Assembly (NCBI GenBank): GCA_026826555.1
Contig: JAKSZT010054568.1
Span: 11,519,641 to 11,583,640, forward strand
Origin: Tolypeutes matacus
Taxonomy: Eukaryota; Chordata; Mammalia; Cingulata; Chlamyphoridae
Length of the DNA stretch: 64,000 nucleotides
Direction of reading: 5' to 3'
Position numbers and translations under genes: made by a program. How positions within the stretch are numbered: position 1 is the stretch's first letter; the number at the start of each line of letters is the position of its first letter. The notes beneath the pieces are model-generated. The model was not told where the DNA came from. It did not search any database and saw only the letters and a list, made by a program, of their open reading frames with translations. This document shows positions 44,690 to 56,670 of the stretch, piece after piece.

Positions 44690-46250
44690 ATGCTGATTTT
44701 TGAACAATCTCTTTTTAAAAATTTTACTTTAATTCCATTGTGCTCAGTGACCATATTAAATATTTCAATCCTTCAACTTTATGGAGCCTTTATTCATTAC
44801 TTATCATATGTTCAATTTTTTTAGTAATCCATGTGTATTTGAAAATTATGTATATTTCTACTGTTGGGTTAGGGTTTTAAAATGTCAATTAGGTTAAGTT
44901 GTCTGAGGTCATTTTTCAAATCTTCTAAATCATTCTGATTTTCTGTGAACTTAATCTACCAAAAACTAAGAGAAGAATGTCAGTGTCTCTACCTACATTT
45001 ATAGATTTGCCTATTTTTCCTTTCAGTTTTGTCAGTTCTTGCTTCACATATGTTAAAGCTCTATTATTAAGTCCATTCATATTTGAGGGTTTTAATGTCT
45101 TCCTAATGAAAGAAACTTAAGAAATGTCCCTCTTTATCTCTGATAAGAATGCTCATCCTGAAATCTATTTGTATAATATCTATACAGTTACTTCACTTTT
45201 TAATGATTGATTAGGTTTTGCAGGGGAAACTTTTTTCCACCTTTTTCTCATAAAATATTTGTGTCTTTATATTTAAAAGTTTCTTAGAGCCAGAATATGA
45301 TTGGGATTTGCTTCTTGATATAGTCTGACAACCTCTGTTTTTTAAATAGAGTATTTGCATCACTTATATTTAACATAATTATTGAAATGTTTGGATTTAA
45401 GCTAAACAATTTGTTCTTTGCTTTCTTATTTATAGCATCATTTCTTTCTTTTACCTTCTTTTTCCTGCTTTCTTTTTTCATGAATATTAGTAGTAATCCA
45501 TTTTATTTCTATTATGTTATTAGCTTACCTCATTTTTATTTTTGCATTGTTGCAAATGCAATTATATTTATAAGTATCTTTTAATTTTTCAGAGTCAGCT
45601 TCAGATATAATGTACATAATTTATAGCTATCTATTTTCCATCCTTTGTGCTCTTGTTGAAATACATTTAACTTCTAAAAGCTTATAAACCACAAAATGTG
45701 TAGATATTGTTTTGCTTTAAGTAATCAACTATCTTTTCAGGAATTATTTTTGAATGAGGAAAAAATATGTGGTTGTCCATGTCCTTATCATTTATTCTTC
45801 ATCTTTGGACATTGGGCCAAACCTTAACTGAAGCAGCTTCATCCAAAGGTCCTACGCACAGTGGGGCCACCCACAGGTGTGGGTTAAGCTCCAGAACACG
45901 CAGTTCTGGGTACCGAGCTCGGAACCACCACATTTTAAACTGCCGTTGTTCTTTCTACTTTCAAGATTTTTTTTCTTCATTACTGGTTTTCAAATTTTGA
46001 TTATGATAGTGCTTGCTGTGATTTCTTTTTATATCTTGCTTATGTCCATTATAATTCTTGGTTCTCTGGGTTTTCATCACATTTAGGAAAAAATTTCACT
46101 CATTATTTATTCAGATATTTTTATTTATTTCTATATATATTCTATATTCTATATATTCCTGCCCTAATCCTATTGGTGCACAGTAGACTGGTTAATATTT
46201 TCCCACATCTCAAGTGTCTGTTTTCTTTTCAGTCTTTATAAAATAAAAAA
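44690..46250 (-). mobile_element. Second old L1M, reverse, interrupted
   Basis: 44860-45120 is the ORF2 part between endonuclease and RT (TTCTACTGTTGGGTTAGGG, CAGTTTTGTCAGTTCTTGCTTC). 45120-45390 is the endonuclease region (GAAATGTCCCTCTTTATCTCTG, TTGTGTCTTTATATTTAAAAG). 45400-45760 is the inter-ORF region, and 45945-46250 the ORF1 part (CTACTTTCAAGATTTT, GTTCTCTGGG). A piece of the LTR-like family (45800-45940) lies between. Old and inactive. Confidence 0.7.
45800..45940 (-). mobile_element. LTR-like repeat, short third copy inside L1M
   Basis: Contains AACCTTAACTGAAGCAGCTTCATCCAAAGGTCCTAC, then GGGGCCACCCACAGG, then CGGAACCACCACATTT, matching the right-hand end of the copies at 19685-20240 and 32855-33292. 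Confidence 0.65.
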
Positions 46251-47220
46251 ATCTGGAATAATTTACAAAAAAGATGATATGCCAGGACAACAGGTTTATG
46301 CTGTGACTTTCTAAATTGTCCTGTCTTAGAGAACCTCCTTCCCATCTGCTGTATCTCAGATGAATTTATAATGGTTTTCCTTATTTAATTAGGTTTCTTA
46401 TTTTTTAAATATTTTCTCTATGAGACAAGAAAACAGAGACTGTTTTTCATCATTATGTCATTAACAATTCTTAATAAATATTTGTTGAATAAGAGTGAAA
46501 TACTTATAAGAACACATATAGCTTCAGAATTTATAACAACAATATAAAGTTCATGAATATCATTTGATTAGCAGTATGAAATATACAATCCAATCTGCAC
46601 ATCACACTGAACCTAAAAACGCAAATAGAAATTAAATAATGAATTCAACAAAGTAGGTTTTTTTTGGGTACATAGAATTGCATTAGTTGAAATGGAAGAA
46701 AATAATGATATAAAATATGACATTACTAATAATTGGGATTGCTTGTGTTAAAAGGAATTTGACTTATATTAAGTGAGTGGTATGCATAATTAATGCCATT
46801 AATTTGGGAAAGAAAGGATTCACTTTGGATCACTATTTAGACAGATACCATGGAAGGGACCTGAGCTGGATTTGAGGGTGTAGACCCTTTGAGGGAAGAT
46901 ATTCTACATACTAGAAGAAGATCATGGGAAAACTGTTGAGGAGGGACTGTGCCTGGCATATGTAGGGGACATTGACATGAACAACTGAGCTGAGGCAAAG
47001 CTTTTCGGCAAGAGAGCAGTGGGCAGAAAGAAATGAACCAGGTTGCAAATGTCAAGTTTGCAATTCTAGACTTCAATCAGTGGAAAGCCATGAAAATAAT
47101 TTTAAAAGAGAAATAAAATTCTAAAAGTAGATTCAAAATAAATTGAGTATTTGGGTATTAAATTTGAGCTGAGTGAAACATTAAGGATTCTTTCAATTCC
47201 GAGCTTTAGAAAGCCCAGGT
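46251..47220. other. Unassigned stretch, possible ancient repeat at 46780-47110
   Basis: 46780-47110 has the order GAACCAGGTTGCAAATGTC, TTCAATCAGTGGAAAGCCATGAAAATAATTTTAAAAGAG, which reminds me of an old mammalian repeat ending in '..GGGAAGCCATTGAAGGGTTTTAAGCAG'. Not secure. No gene seen. Confidence 0.35.
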
Positions 47221-47264
47221 CAAATTGGCTTAAAGAGTAAGTACATTTATTGAATCATTGAAAC

Positions 47265-47440
47265 AAGGTTTAATAAGGTTTAAATAACAACTTAACCATT
47301 ATAAACCATAACATTAGGTTTAATAAGGTTTAAATAACATTTAGCTATTATAACCCATAATGGTTACATAAAAATGTAACTACTATAAACCATGGTAACA
47401 AGGTTTAATAAGGCTTAAGAAAGGTTTAATAAGGGAATTG
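47265..47440. repeat. Imperfect tandem repeat with AAGGTTTAATAAGG core
   Basis: The core AGGTTTAATAAGG recurs at about 47266, 47316, 47401 and 47422. CCATTATAAACCATAA-type segments recur between copies. Spacing varies (50, 85, 21), so it is an irregular local expansion. Confidence 0.8.
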
Positions 47441-48289
47441 GCCCCAATTCTCTAACATTCTATGTCCTCTTCTGTACATTGGCTTGACCCTTTAATCTGT
47501 ATGGCTTCCTTCTTTTAGAACCCAGCTACCAGTAGCACCAAGGTTGCACGGGTCCTTGTTAATATCCAAAGTTTGAGCTTTGAACTAATTGGTCTAACCT
47601 CAACCTACAGCTGTGGCAAGGAAATCCCACATGCTCATAAACTGGGGTTTTATTGATCTGTAATCCCAACACTTTGTCAACAGGGTGAAATTTTATTTGT
47701 TGGCTTATAAGAATCAGGATCCCTTCCAAAACCACAAAGCTATAACCTAAAGATAAATATGTGTGCTGATAGTAAGCGGACTCTACAAAATGTGGGCATT
47801 TACTATCTCAGGTAAGCAAAGGTAAGAAGAATAAATTCTGATTTTTTTCTTTATGGTCGTATTGTGCTTATGATTAGATTTTAGCAGTTATGTATTTATA
47901 TTAAGTTCATAAAATTTATAAGAATAAATATCCTCAAAACAATTTGGGAGTTATATGATTTTATGGTAAACAAATAAATGGAAAAAAGTTAATCTGAGTA
48001 GTTTGTGAGGTTTTACATGCATGAAAAGCATCAGCTATCATCTGATCCATGACCTCAAATTGTAATTAAATTACAGTAAAATCAAATGAATGAAATCCTT
48101 GCCACAAGCATCGAAGCACTAAAATTATCTGACCTTCTCCAGGATGACCTTGAGTAAACTAGCGGGGCATTGCTTTCTTGTTCCAGAAGAACAATTCTCA
48201 TAAAAGTTCTTTCTTCATCTGCTTCATTGGTTTAAATATAAACGGTTTTTTTTTAAGTGGAAGGAAAAAGAAATGTGAAAATTGGTAAG
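47441..48289. other. Unassigned stretch
   Basis: AT-rich, with TCAGGTAAGC and AAAGGTAAGA near 47810-47828 looking like splice donors, but with no open exon upstream. No gene supported. Confidence 0.4.
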
Positions 48290-48445
48290 CAATGTATGAT
48301 CCACGCAGTTAAGTAAATGTGATCTCATGTGATTCATCTAACAACCTTGTGAGTTATTGCAATGTAGGTAACCATGGCAGAAATATTAAATAATCTGCGA
48401 CAGTTCAAATTAGCAAGAGGAGAGCCAGGGTGTTTAGCCCAATAG
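48290..48445 (+). mobile_element. MIR SINE (likely)
   Basis: Order AAATGTGATCTCATGTGATTCATCTAACAACCTTGTGAG, ACCATGGCAGAAATATTAAATAATCTGC, CAAATTAGCAAGAGG, AGCCAGGG. Diverged. Confidence 0.55.
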
Positions 48446-50141
48446 GATAGCTGAGAAGGGGATTCCTACCTTATTTGTTGCTTTGACTTGTTAACTTCTG
48501 GGAGATGAATGAATACATTCAAAGTCGATTCAGTTAATTTCCACCTGGAGGTCATTGCCTTTTGCCTCTACCCCTTGTGCATTTCTTCCAGTAAGTAAAG
48601 ATGACATTTATTGCCTCTGTCCCTTTAAGGGAGCACGACAAATCTCTGACCTTGGTGGAGAAATCCGTTGAGATCTGATTTTTCTGTGGACAGATTTGAT
48701 CCTGTGGGTAATAAACAGAAATGTGCTAGAGTTGTTCTACATAGACCTTCATGTTTCCATGCTTTTCTGAACCACTTTTAATGGATCCAGAATGCAATCA
48801 ACTTCTTTATTCCACAAAGAGGAAAGACTAAACAGCCACCACTTGCTAAGATACAGCGAGGGCTAAATGTGACTGATACACACTTTTCTAAAAACAAGCT
48901 TTGAGGAGCTGTGTGGATCATGGGTGATGGCAAATCGGGAAGAAAACATTTGAGGTAGGAAATCCTTAGAGGAGAAAGATGAGGAAGAGTTAGAGTCCTC
49001 CTAGTTACCTCCAATTGCCCGTTACCCTGGAAAACAGTGGGAAGAAACGCCAGGATTCTGCCCCTCTTACATTTAGGTGATACTGTATTAATTACTTTCC
49101 AAATTCTGAGTTTTGGCTTCTCTTCTGTTGTGCATATATTGCTTAGACTTACAAAATCTGCCTTTCTTATCTCTTTTACAAAACAAACTTTCATAGATTT
49201 TATTTCATAATTGCTGTATTGAAATTGTGGCATTTTAAAAGAAATCACGAGAGGTTAGGCAAATTAATATTTTCTCATGTAAATACCTCTTTTGAGGTGT
49301 TTGTGTATCCTCCTCTGCTTTACTGGGTATTTTTCTGTAGGGAATGCTGAGCCCATTACTGTTTGCTTCCAACTGCTGAGAGGAAACATCAAGCATTTCT
49401 CTGAATAACAAGGTCACCCAATCATTCCCAGCAATCAGAGGATTTGTAAATGTCACTGCACTGTTCACATATTTCCAGCTGTTAAGACAACTGATGGCTT
49501 TGCTTGGGCACTACGTTTCCTATGCCTTGACCTCTAAAAGATGTACTTGAAGACCACTGGAGAATAGAAAGCTGGAGTATTAAAAAAAAACTCATCCACA
49601 CTGTTTATATCTATGTTCACTGAACCACCTGTTCTACCTTCAGATGCATCTTGTTTTAAAGTGTTTTCTTTTCCTTTCAGAGTTGGTTGAGTTCTTCCAC
49701 TTGATTAGGAAATCAAAGCCTCTTTTATTTAATTGAATAACAACACTCAGTTCAAGTATCTTCAGAAACTATATATTCAATTCCACAAACACTATATATC
49801 ATTTTACCCTGAAATTTATGCTCATTCAGGTCTATTAAGGCATCTTTTCTTAGGTTAATCAAATGTTTGTTACCATTTGGACCTAATGACCCTCATGGAA
49901 GAAACAAGACTGACCAGTGCGGGCTGACATCCTGTGCCCAAGCTGACAATTAGGTAGTTTATAAATAACAGTCAGCCTTGAGCTTTCAAACTAGACGTGC
50001 AAATAAGTCTTACTGAGAGGGAAGAGAACCCCAGAACATAATTGGCTTGTTTGGTGAAGAGGGACAATTTGGAAGTCTTGTTATATGGTGTCATGAAAAT
50101 TAAACTCTGTCCTAAGGCCTGACACCAGTGAACTGAAAGCG
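48446..50141. other. 1.7 kb unassigned sequence
   Basis: The longest open frame is minus 48778-49248 (156 codons). It lacks a recognisable domain and is not supported by splice or promoter context. No clear repeat found. Confidence 0.45.
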
Positions 50142-51345
50142 TCAGTTTGCATGATAGACCAATGTGCCTACAGTCATACTGGCATAGAACCCATAGCTAT
50201 GGGACCCATGTACAGCACCATCCAGCCGACAGGTAGCTCTCCACCTTGGGGAATGGCGCCATATTGGGGGTGAGCGTGGTCTCTGCAGCTGGCTGATTGG
50301 GCACTCAGCAGTGGCTGTAGCAAGGATGGCCTTGGTGCAGGTAAGTCCATGCATAACCTCCATTCCTGCCAGCATGGCCACTTGTTCATGAGCCCATTGC
50401 ACAGTGATAAGAGAGGCTGGGGCACGAGGCCCACTGGTATTCATAGAATGGATCAGTCTATCCACTTGATTGCTAAAATCTTCCTTTGCTGAAATCACCC
50501 TCTGGTGAGCATTCACATGGGGCACAAATATCTTCATGTTTTCTGCCCACTTAGAAAAATCTGTCCACTTGCCTCTCCCCCAGACCTCTTTGTCACTAAT
50601 TCTCTAAGCGTGTTCCTTCCAAGTTCCCCACTATCCAGCCAAACCTTTGGACACTCAAACCTATAGTGAGTCAGTATAAAAATGCACCTCTGGCCATTTC
50701 TCCTTTCAAGCAAAATGAGCGACCATGTCCCCTGATTAAGGTTTTTCCTACTTGAAGGATTTCTCTTCACCACTGTCCTTCAGGGGCATCTCAGGAAGGG
50801 GCTGTAGTCCTGCGGCTGCCACTTTTGGGTAGTGCTTGTGTATCGTGCAGAGCCATCAGTAAATCAGTTGCAGGTGTTCTCCCCAGGAGTCACCGTATGG
50901 TAGGGAATTCCCCAAAAAGTCATAGCTGCAGCCTCTGGCAGGAGAGAGGGCTATGGGCGTTTGGCCACTTCCTTCTGGAATGTATTTGTGCCTTCAGGGC
51001 CTCTTTGAGCCAGATCCCTTCCATTTGATGAAGACTGCTGCCATCCACACCCACATTCCTGGCTTGGTGGGCCAGACAACACCCGGTTCATGATGGACAG
51101 CTCAGGTCTCTCGGTAACTTGGTGACCCATAGTTAAGCTTTGGTCTCTCCCAAGGCTCAATAGCAGGCCAAAAGCAGTTTCTCAAAAGGAGAGTAGTTAT
51201 TCCTACAGAGGATGGCAGGGGTTTGCTGCTAAATCCTAAGGGTCTGCATTATGATTTTCCTATAGGGGCCTGCCGAAGGCTCCAGCCAACATTTCTATTA
51301 GCCACTGACACCTTCCATACCATTGGCTCTGCTGGGTAATGGGAC
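50142..51345 (-). pseudogene. ERVL-type endogenous retrovirus pol fragment
   Basis: Ancient endogenous retrovirus remnant on the minus strand. The segment 50142-50537 reads in one frame as the end of RNase H and the N-terminal zinc-binding part of integrase in the ERVL class. Visible are a His-Val-Asn-Ala-His motif, a WAHEQ motif and an ECPIS-Q block, where the second Cys of the zinc finger appears as Ser. Upstream (to about 51345) is RNase H-side pol sequence with several stops and frame changes. No LTR, gag, env or complete RT was found nearby. It is a decayed, non-coding fossil. Boundaries are approximate. Confidence 0.75.
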
Positions 51346-53660
51346 CAGCTACTTTTGTCATCAGCTATGTTATGCTACACTAAAGTAATTAGCAACATCA
51401 AAAATTTGATATTGATATTTTGATAAATACTTGGTATTTTTTAATAAGAGGTTCATTTCTCTCTCCGAGTTTTTGTTCATAATGTGTTAGCAGAAGGCTT
51501 CTGCTCATTGTCATCATTTAGGACCCTAAAAGGGAAGCTACCGCCATCTTGTATGTTGCTATTTGCTACCCGAGAGAGAAAAACAATGAACCCAGTCAAT
51601 CGTTTGTGTCCTGTTGGCTAAATGAGGCCCCAGAATACCTCAGCTCCTTGTGGCATCCTTGATACCCAGAGTTTTGCTGAAGCTTTGAACACTTTGCTGG
51701 TTCTCTGTCATGCTTCATCTCATGCTTTGGACCCCATCTCTGTCATGTTCAGTCTTTCTCATCCTCAATTCAAGGATTCTGTTTCAAAGGCTTCCTCTTA
51801 GCATCCCTGTCTGTGATAAAATTTCTTCCTTTGTGAATAAGGATAATAAAAGTTTATAGGCAATTGAGAGTTTACACATGCCCATTGATAACCATCATAA
51901 TCTTTTTCATCACTATTATCAGTAACTGTTTAGCTGATTTCCTGAACCATATTCAGAACTATTGGATCATCTCAGCATTACATCCCTGAACTTCTCATAC
52001 AGGAGTTGTGATTTCTGCTCAGATTTGCTAACCAGGTTTGCATTCCCCTGAGGTTTTACCTTGTGAGCCATGTACAGACCTTATCTGTTCAAAGATATCT
52101 CCAAACCGATCAATGAATTTCCATTTTACACCCATCCCTATCTTTCCTAATAGGAAAGGTTTTGTCCCAAATGAATTAAATCAGGAATTTTTATTGTCCT
52201 AGAGACTCACCATGTCTGAATTTCTATTAAGAACCGTCTGAGTCTTATCCCCACCCTCCATCAACACTCTCTGCATAGCTAAACTCTTTTCTCCTTTGAA
52301 TAATAAAATTGCACTTATTATTACCATGAATTCTTCCCCACTTTATGGCTTGAGGCCTTCTGGCTTTCATCCTAATATGTCATGCTCTGATTTTTTTAAT
52401 TAAAAAAAATGTACCAAATGAAATAACGTATCCAAAGGACTACCAGGTCTGCCAGGGGCTTCAAAAATGAACATTACAGCTCAAAACTGATAAATAATTT
52501 ATCATAGACTAGATAATCTCTTGAACTGAGGTAATAAACACAACAGTCTTTAGGGTATGGGGACATGGAAAGGAAGGGAGACTGCCTAAAAGTAACACTG
52601 GGGTTTAAAGCCTTCAGATTATACCTTTCAATATTAATACTAGCAATGAGTATTTTTTGCTCGGGTAATGTTTGATGACCTCTATCCGCACACTGAATTT
52701 GGCATTGCTAATCAGTAAAACCATATGCTGACAAAAGTGTTTTTCTACTGCTGGCTGTTTCTAATTCGTGGTGGGTCTTTATCTTTAGCTCCCTATAAGT
52801 CAGCTGTAAGCTAAAGGGTTTTCAAACGCTCCTGAACTCTCTCCCTTTGCTACACTTCCTTTCTCTGAAACAGAAAGGAAATGTAGCTATGAAGCTTCAG
52901 TGTTTTGGTCTCACTCTTTCTTATGGTTTTTATGGCTGTGCAGACACTCTCAGGCTACAACCAAAACATGCCACATCTCCACTTTGTTTCCCACACCAAT
53001 GGCTGGTTGCTCTCCTTTCTAATAATTACTCATCTTTTAAACAGTATTAAAGTCATTTTACTTAAATCTTGAATTAGACTCATTAAATTGCAATTTATGG
53101 ATCTCCTTGAATTTGAATCCTTGGATGCAGATTTGGTGCCATGTGTGCCTGTGATCCCTAAACGCACATAAAAATGTCCAGAAATACTTCTCATAAGGAA
53201 TTTAAGCACCTTTGGTGAAAGGAGGTAAGATATGTTATATACTGATAGAAAGCTACTGCTGAATAAAATGACTTTCTCCTTTTTTTCACCTAGCACGTTT
53301 TTTGCCTATGCATATATTTCAAAAAAAATTTTTTTAATCAGCCTTTTGTTATTATGCTTGCAATAAGCTTATTAATCCCTGTATTATACATTTTTTAAAT
53401 TTCTGGATTCTCTTCAGCCAGGCTTCACATGTAAATGGTGGGTATTCAGAGATAGCTCCTGTTGTGACTAATGAAACTATATAAATTAATCTGAAAACTG
53501 CTTTTGTTGGCACATCTATTATAAGCCTGAATTTCTGATGATAATTCAACTAAATCTTTCTCCACTAATTGGAAATCTGATAGAAAAGGGGCTTTGACAA
53601 CACACGTGCAAACTTTCCCACCAATAGCAATCTGTATACTTTTAAGAATATAGGTAGACT
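51346..53660. other. 2.3 kb unassigned sequence
   Basis: No gene and no secure repeat. Parts could be further decayed retroviral sequence next to the ERVL fragment, but nothing confirms it. Confidence 0.4.
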
Positions 53661-53731
53661 CTAAGCACCTCTTAAAATATATGTATATATATATATATAT
53701 ATAAATAACATTTTTGTAAGCAAATACACAT
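53661..53731 (+). repeat. 71 bp near-copy of 26370-26442
   Basis: Starts CTAAGCACCTCTTAAAATAT, includes the TA run, and ends GCAAATACACAT. It differs from the 26.4 kb copy by one TA unit and one substitution. The 26.4 kb copy covers the end of an L1 tail plus its flank, so the duplicate contains a junction, not a single repeat. No poly(A) or target duplication seen here. Confidence 0.9.
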
Positions 53732-53899
53732 TTGCACCCCCTTCTCAAAAATGCCAAATGCAAAGCATAGAGGTGAAGAAATAACTCAAAGCTGGTTTCC
53801 CTCTGAGTGTTCCTTCACTGGGGAAATGGGGGAGATATCTGCCTTAATGTATAAATCCTTGATAGAATCGAAAGAATGTAAGTAAAGTGCCTGTTAAAG

Positions 53900-54140
53900 A
53901 GAAACAGGAGGCCACGGAATCCAGAAAGGAGAGGGTGTCGTGTGACGGGAAAGCCCCGGCACCCCGAGGACTGCTGGCAGCCAGCACCAGAATGGGGCAG
54001 CCCCTGGGGAGAGGCAGGCCTTGCCAGCATCTACATTCTGCACTTCTAGCCTCAAAACGGTGAGTGCATAAATGGCCACTGTTTAAGCCAACCCATGGTA
54101 TAATACTTGTGCTAGCAGATCTGGCAGCCTGAGACAGGCA
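53900..54140 (+). mobile_element. MaLR/MLT1-like LTR 3' part (likely)
   Basis: CTGCACTTCTAGCCTCAAAACGGTGAG, then GCATAAATGGCCACTGTTTAAGCCAACCCATGG, then TTGTGCTAGCAGATC is the usual order at the 3' end of MaLR-type LTRs. The 127-codon minus frame (53844-54227) is within it and not a gene. Confidence 0.6.
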
Positions 54141-54179
54141 CAACAGAAGAAGCTGCTGGGAACACATGTGAACAGCGTT

Positions 54180-54835
54180 TTTTTGTGGAAGTGTGTTTTG
54201 TGGATAAGTCTTTGTGTGGACAGGCATTTTTATTTTGCTTGGGTAATTTCTTAGTAGTGAAATGGGTCATAAGATAAATATATGTTTACCATCAAAATAA
54301 ATTGCCCAAACCTTTCCCAATGGTTGTGCCATTTCACATTTGCACAATTAATGGTGAGAACTCTAGTTATTCCACATCCTCACCAACACTAGCTTTTTTT
54401 CAGACTTAAAAATTTTAGCCTTTCTGGAGGACATGTATTAATTGTTTATAAGAAATTGTGCTCTTAATTGTTTTTTCCTGATGAGTAATGCTGTTGTTTT
54501 TCATGCGTTGATTAGTCTTTCATATCTCTTCTTTTTAATGAGCCTTTTAAAACCCTTTGCCCACTTTGTAAACTGGGTTGATTGTTGTCTTATTATTGAG
54601 TTGTAAGAACTAGAACTCTTTATATATTCTGGATAGACGTCTAAGTCCTTTTATATATACATGGAAAATACTTTCCTTCCAGTCTCTAGGTTGCCTTTTC
54701 ATTTTTAATGGTGGCTTTCAAAGAGCAAATATTTTTTAAAAAATGTTAAAGTTCACTTTATTAAAATTTTTCATTTTAATTTGTGCTTACTTGTCCTAAA
54801 ATATTTTCCTACCCCACAATTACAATGATTTCAAC
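54180..54835 (-). mobile_element. Old L1M 3' UTR, reverse
   Basis: Order (on +): GATAAGTCTTTGTGTGGACAGGC, CCAATGGTTGTGCCATTTCACATTTGC, CCACATCCTCACCAACAC, CCTGATGAGTAATGCTG, TTATTATTGAGTTGTAAGAAC, TTTATATATTCTGGATAGACG. It is the well-known reverse-strand view of the L1M 3' UTR. Confidence 0.85.
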
Positions 54836-56504
54836 CACATTTTGTTCCCTAAATTTAATAGTGCTTGCTTTTATATGTGCTAACATAATCCTCAGTAGTG
54901 CCATTGGATATAAAATGATAATAGCTGTTGCTCTTTCCTAATTGTCTACTAAGAGCCAGGCGTAGTATTAAAGTACATAAGGTGCTAAAGGGGATGCAGT
55001 AAAACAGAAAAGTTACTAAAGTTATTAGAGAATCCTTCCCTTCTAAGTAATATCTAAGCTAAGGAATTAAAGAAAAACAGGATTTTAACCAGGTAAAGAA
55101 GAATAGAGGAAGATCAAATACCAGTTGCAAAAGTCGACATAGGAAATCATAAGTGTTGCAAAAAGCAAGTTCTGCTGGTATACAGGGTAGTGCAAGCTGG
55201 AAGGGGTACAGCATAAGAATCCCTATAACCTGTGCTGTGCACTGGGGATGCTACGCCGAGAAAAAATGGGAAGAAAATAACGCATGCTCCTTTTAGAAGG
55301 AATACACAGGGTGTCATGTGCAAAATGGATTTGCGGCAGGGTAATAATTAAAGGATTGTTCTAATAGCTGAGCAAGAAGATGTATAATATTCCCATAGTA
55401 GCAATGGGAAAGAGGGATGCGTTTGAGAGATATGGAGGAAACCAAATTGGCTAGTGATTTGTATTTAGGATAGATTTGAGAAGTGTAATTAGCAGCTCAA
55501 GATATATACATAATTCAAATTCAGTTAGATAATGAGTTAATTCCTTTCAAAAATATTTATTAAAATTTTTCTTCCAATTATGCCTATGATAAACTACCTT
55601 GCAGGATTGCAAATTTTCCATCAGAAAAATAAAAATTTAAATCCTTAAGGTGATTCCCCACATTCTATAATTGTTTTTCCTCTCAAAGCATTGTCTGATT
55701 TATAAGAGGCACTGTGGGAGAAGATGAGAAACTTCTAAGAGTACTTCCTTGGGACGTGGAGCTGGGGACAGCCAAACAGGAGGACAGTGCTACTGGGGCA
55801 GCCAGCATTTGAGAGCTCAAGAGTCCAAGGAGAAGGACAAGCCAGAAGTTAAGCTGAAATATGAGAGAGTGATGTCCTCAATGTATTTGCTGTGAAATAC
55901 GATGTAGAGGAAGCCCATAGTTCTTCCAAAACAGTAAAATCAAGAAGTTGCATGATTAAAGTGAATTTAAAGGTATGGAGATAGATATCAAAGTAGACAT
56001 GGCCGAAGCAAGACGTGGAGATGGAAGGAGGTCTTGTTGCCCCACTCAGGACAGACCCACCCTTGGTTCTAATGATTAGACCCATGTGGTGAGAGGGTTC
56101 CACTCACAGCCAGGGCTCCCACCTGCAACAAAGCAAGATCACCCAGGTTTTCTCAAAGCTTGTCCAGATGGGGGCTAGAAAGAAAGAAGGAAGGGAGGGG
56201 TGAGGCTGGAAAGCTTCAGCATTCAGCCATCAAAAGTGGAGCCTGACTTCTGTCGGACAATGGACAATGGGTACGGAGTGAGAAAGGGTATCAGAAGGAT
56301 TTCCATGCTTTTCTTTGTTTTTTGGCAGACATCGCAACACTGTTTTACTCTGTAAATTATGTGCACATGTAATATTTGTAATAAAAAATGGAAAAACAAG
56401 AAAAATATAGTAAAGAGAAAAAAATAACATCTACTTTATTCTTTCCTATTGCTCAGGGTTTTGACTCAAAATAAGGACCAGTGTGCACTCATAGCTCGTT
56501 AGAG
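54836..56504. other. 1.7 kb unassigned sequence
   Basis: No gene. A MIR-like trace may exist near 54915-54990 (GTCTACTAAGAGCCAGGCG), not secure. Confidence 0.4.
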
Positions 56505-56670
56505 GAAAGGATGTGGTTCGAATCCTAGCCAGTCACTTATTAGCTGTGAAGAAATGATCAACTTCCTCCAACTCTGTGAGCTTCATCTGTGGATAATAAC
56601 ATCTAACAGAATTGTTAAGAGGAAATATGACATTTAAAGTTGTATGAGTTCTTACCCCAAGAACAGGTGA
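56505..56670 (-). mobile_element. MIR SINE
   Basis: Reverse-strand order: GGTTCGAATCCTAGCCAGTCACTTATTAGCTGTGAAG, AACTCTGTGAGCTTCATCTGTGGATAATAAC, TAACAGAATTGTTAAGAGG, TTCTTACC. Confidence 0.8.

Noticed and set aside
47805..47830. Possible splice donors (two GGTAAG-like sites)
   Set aside because: No open exon with an acceptor upstream; isolated donor words are frequent.
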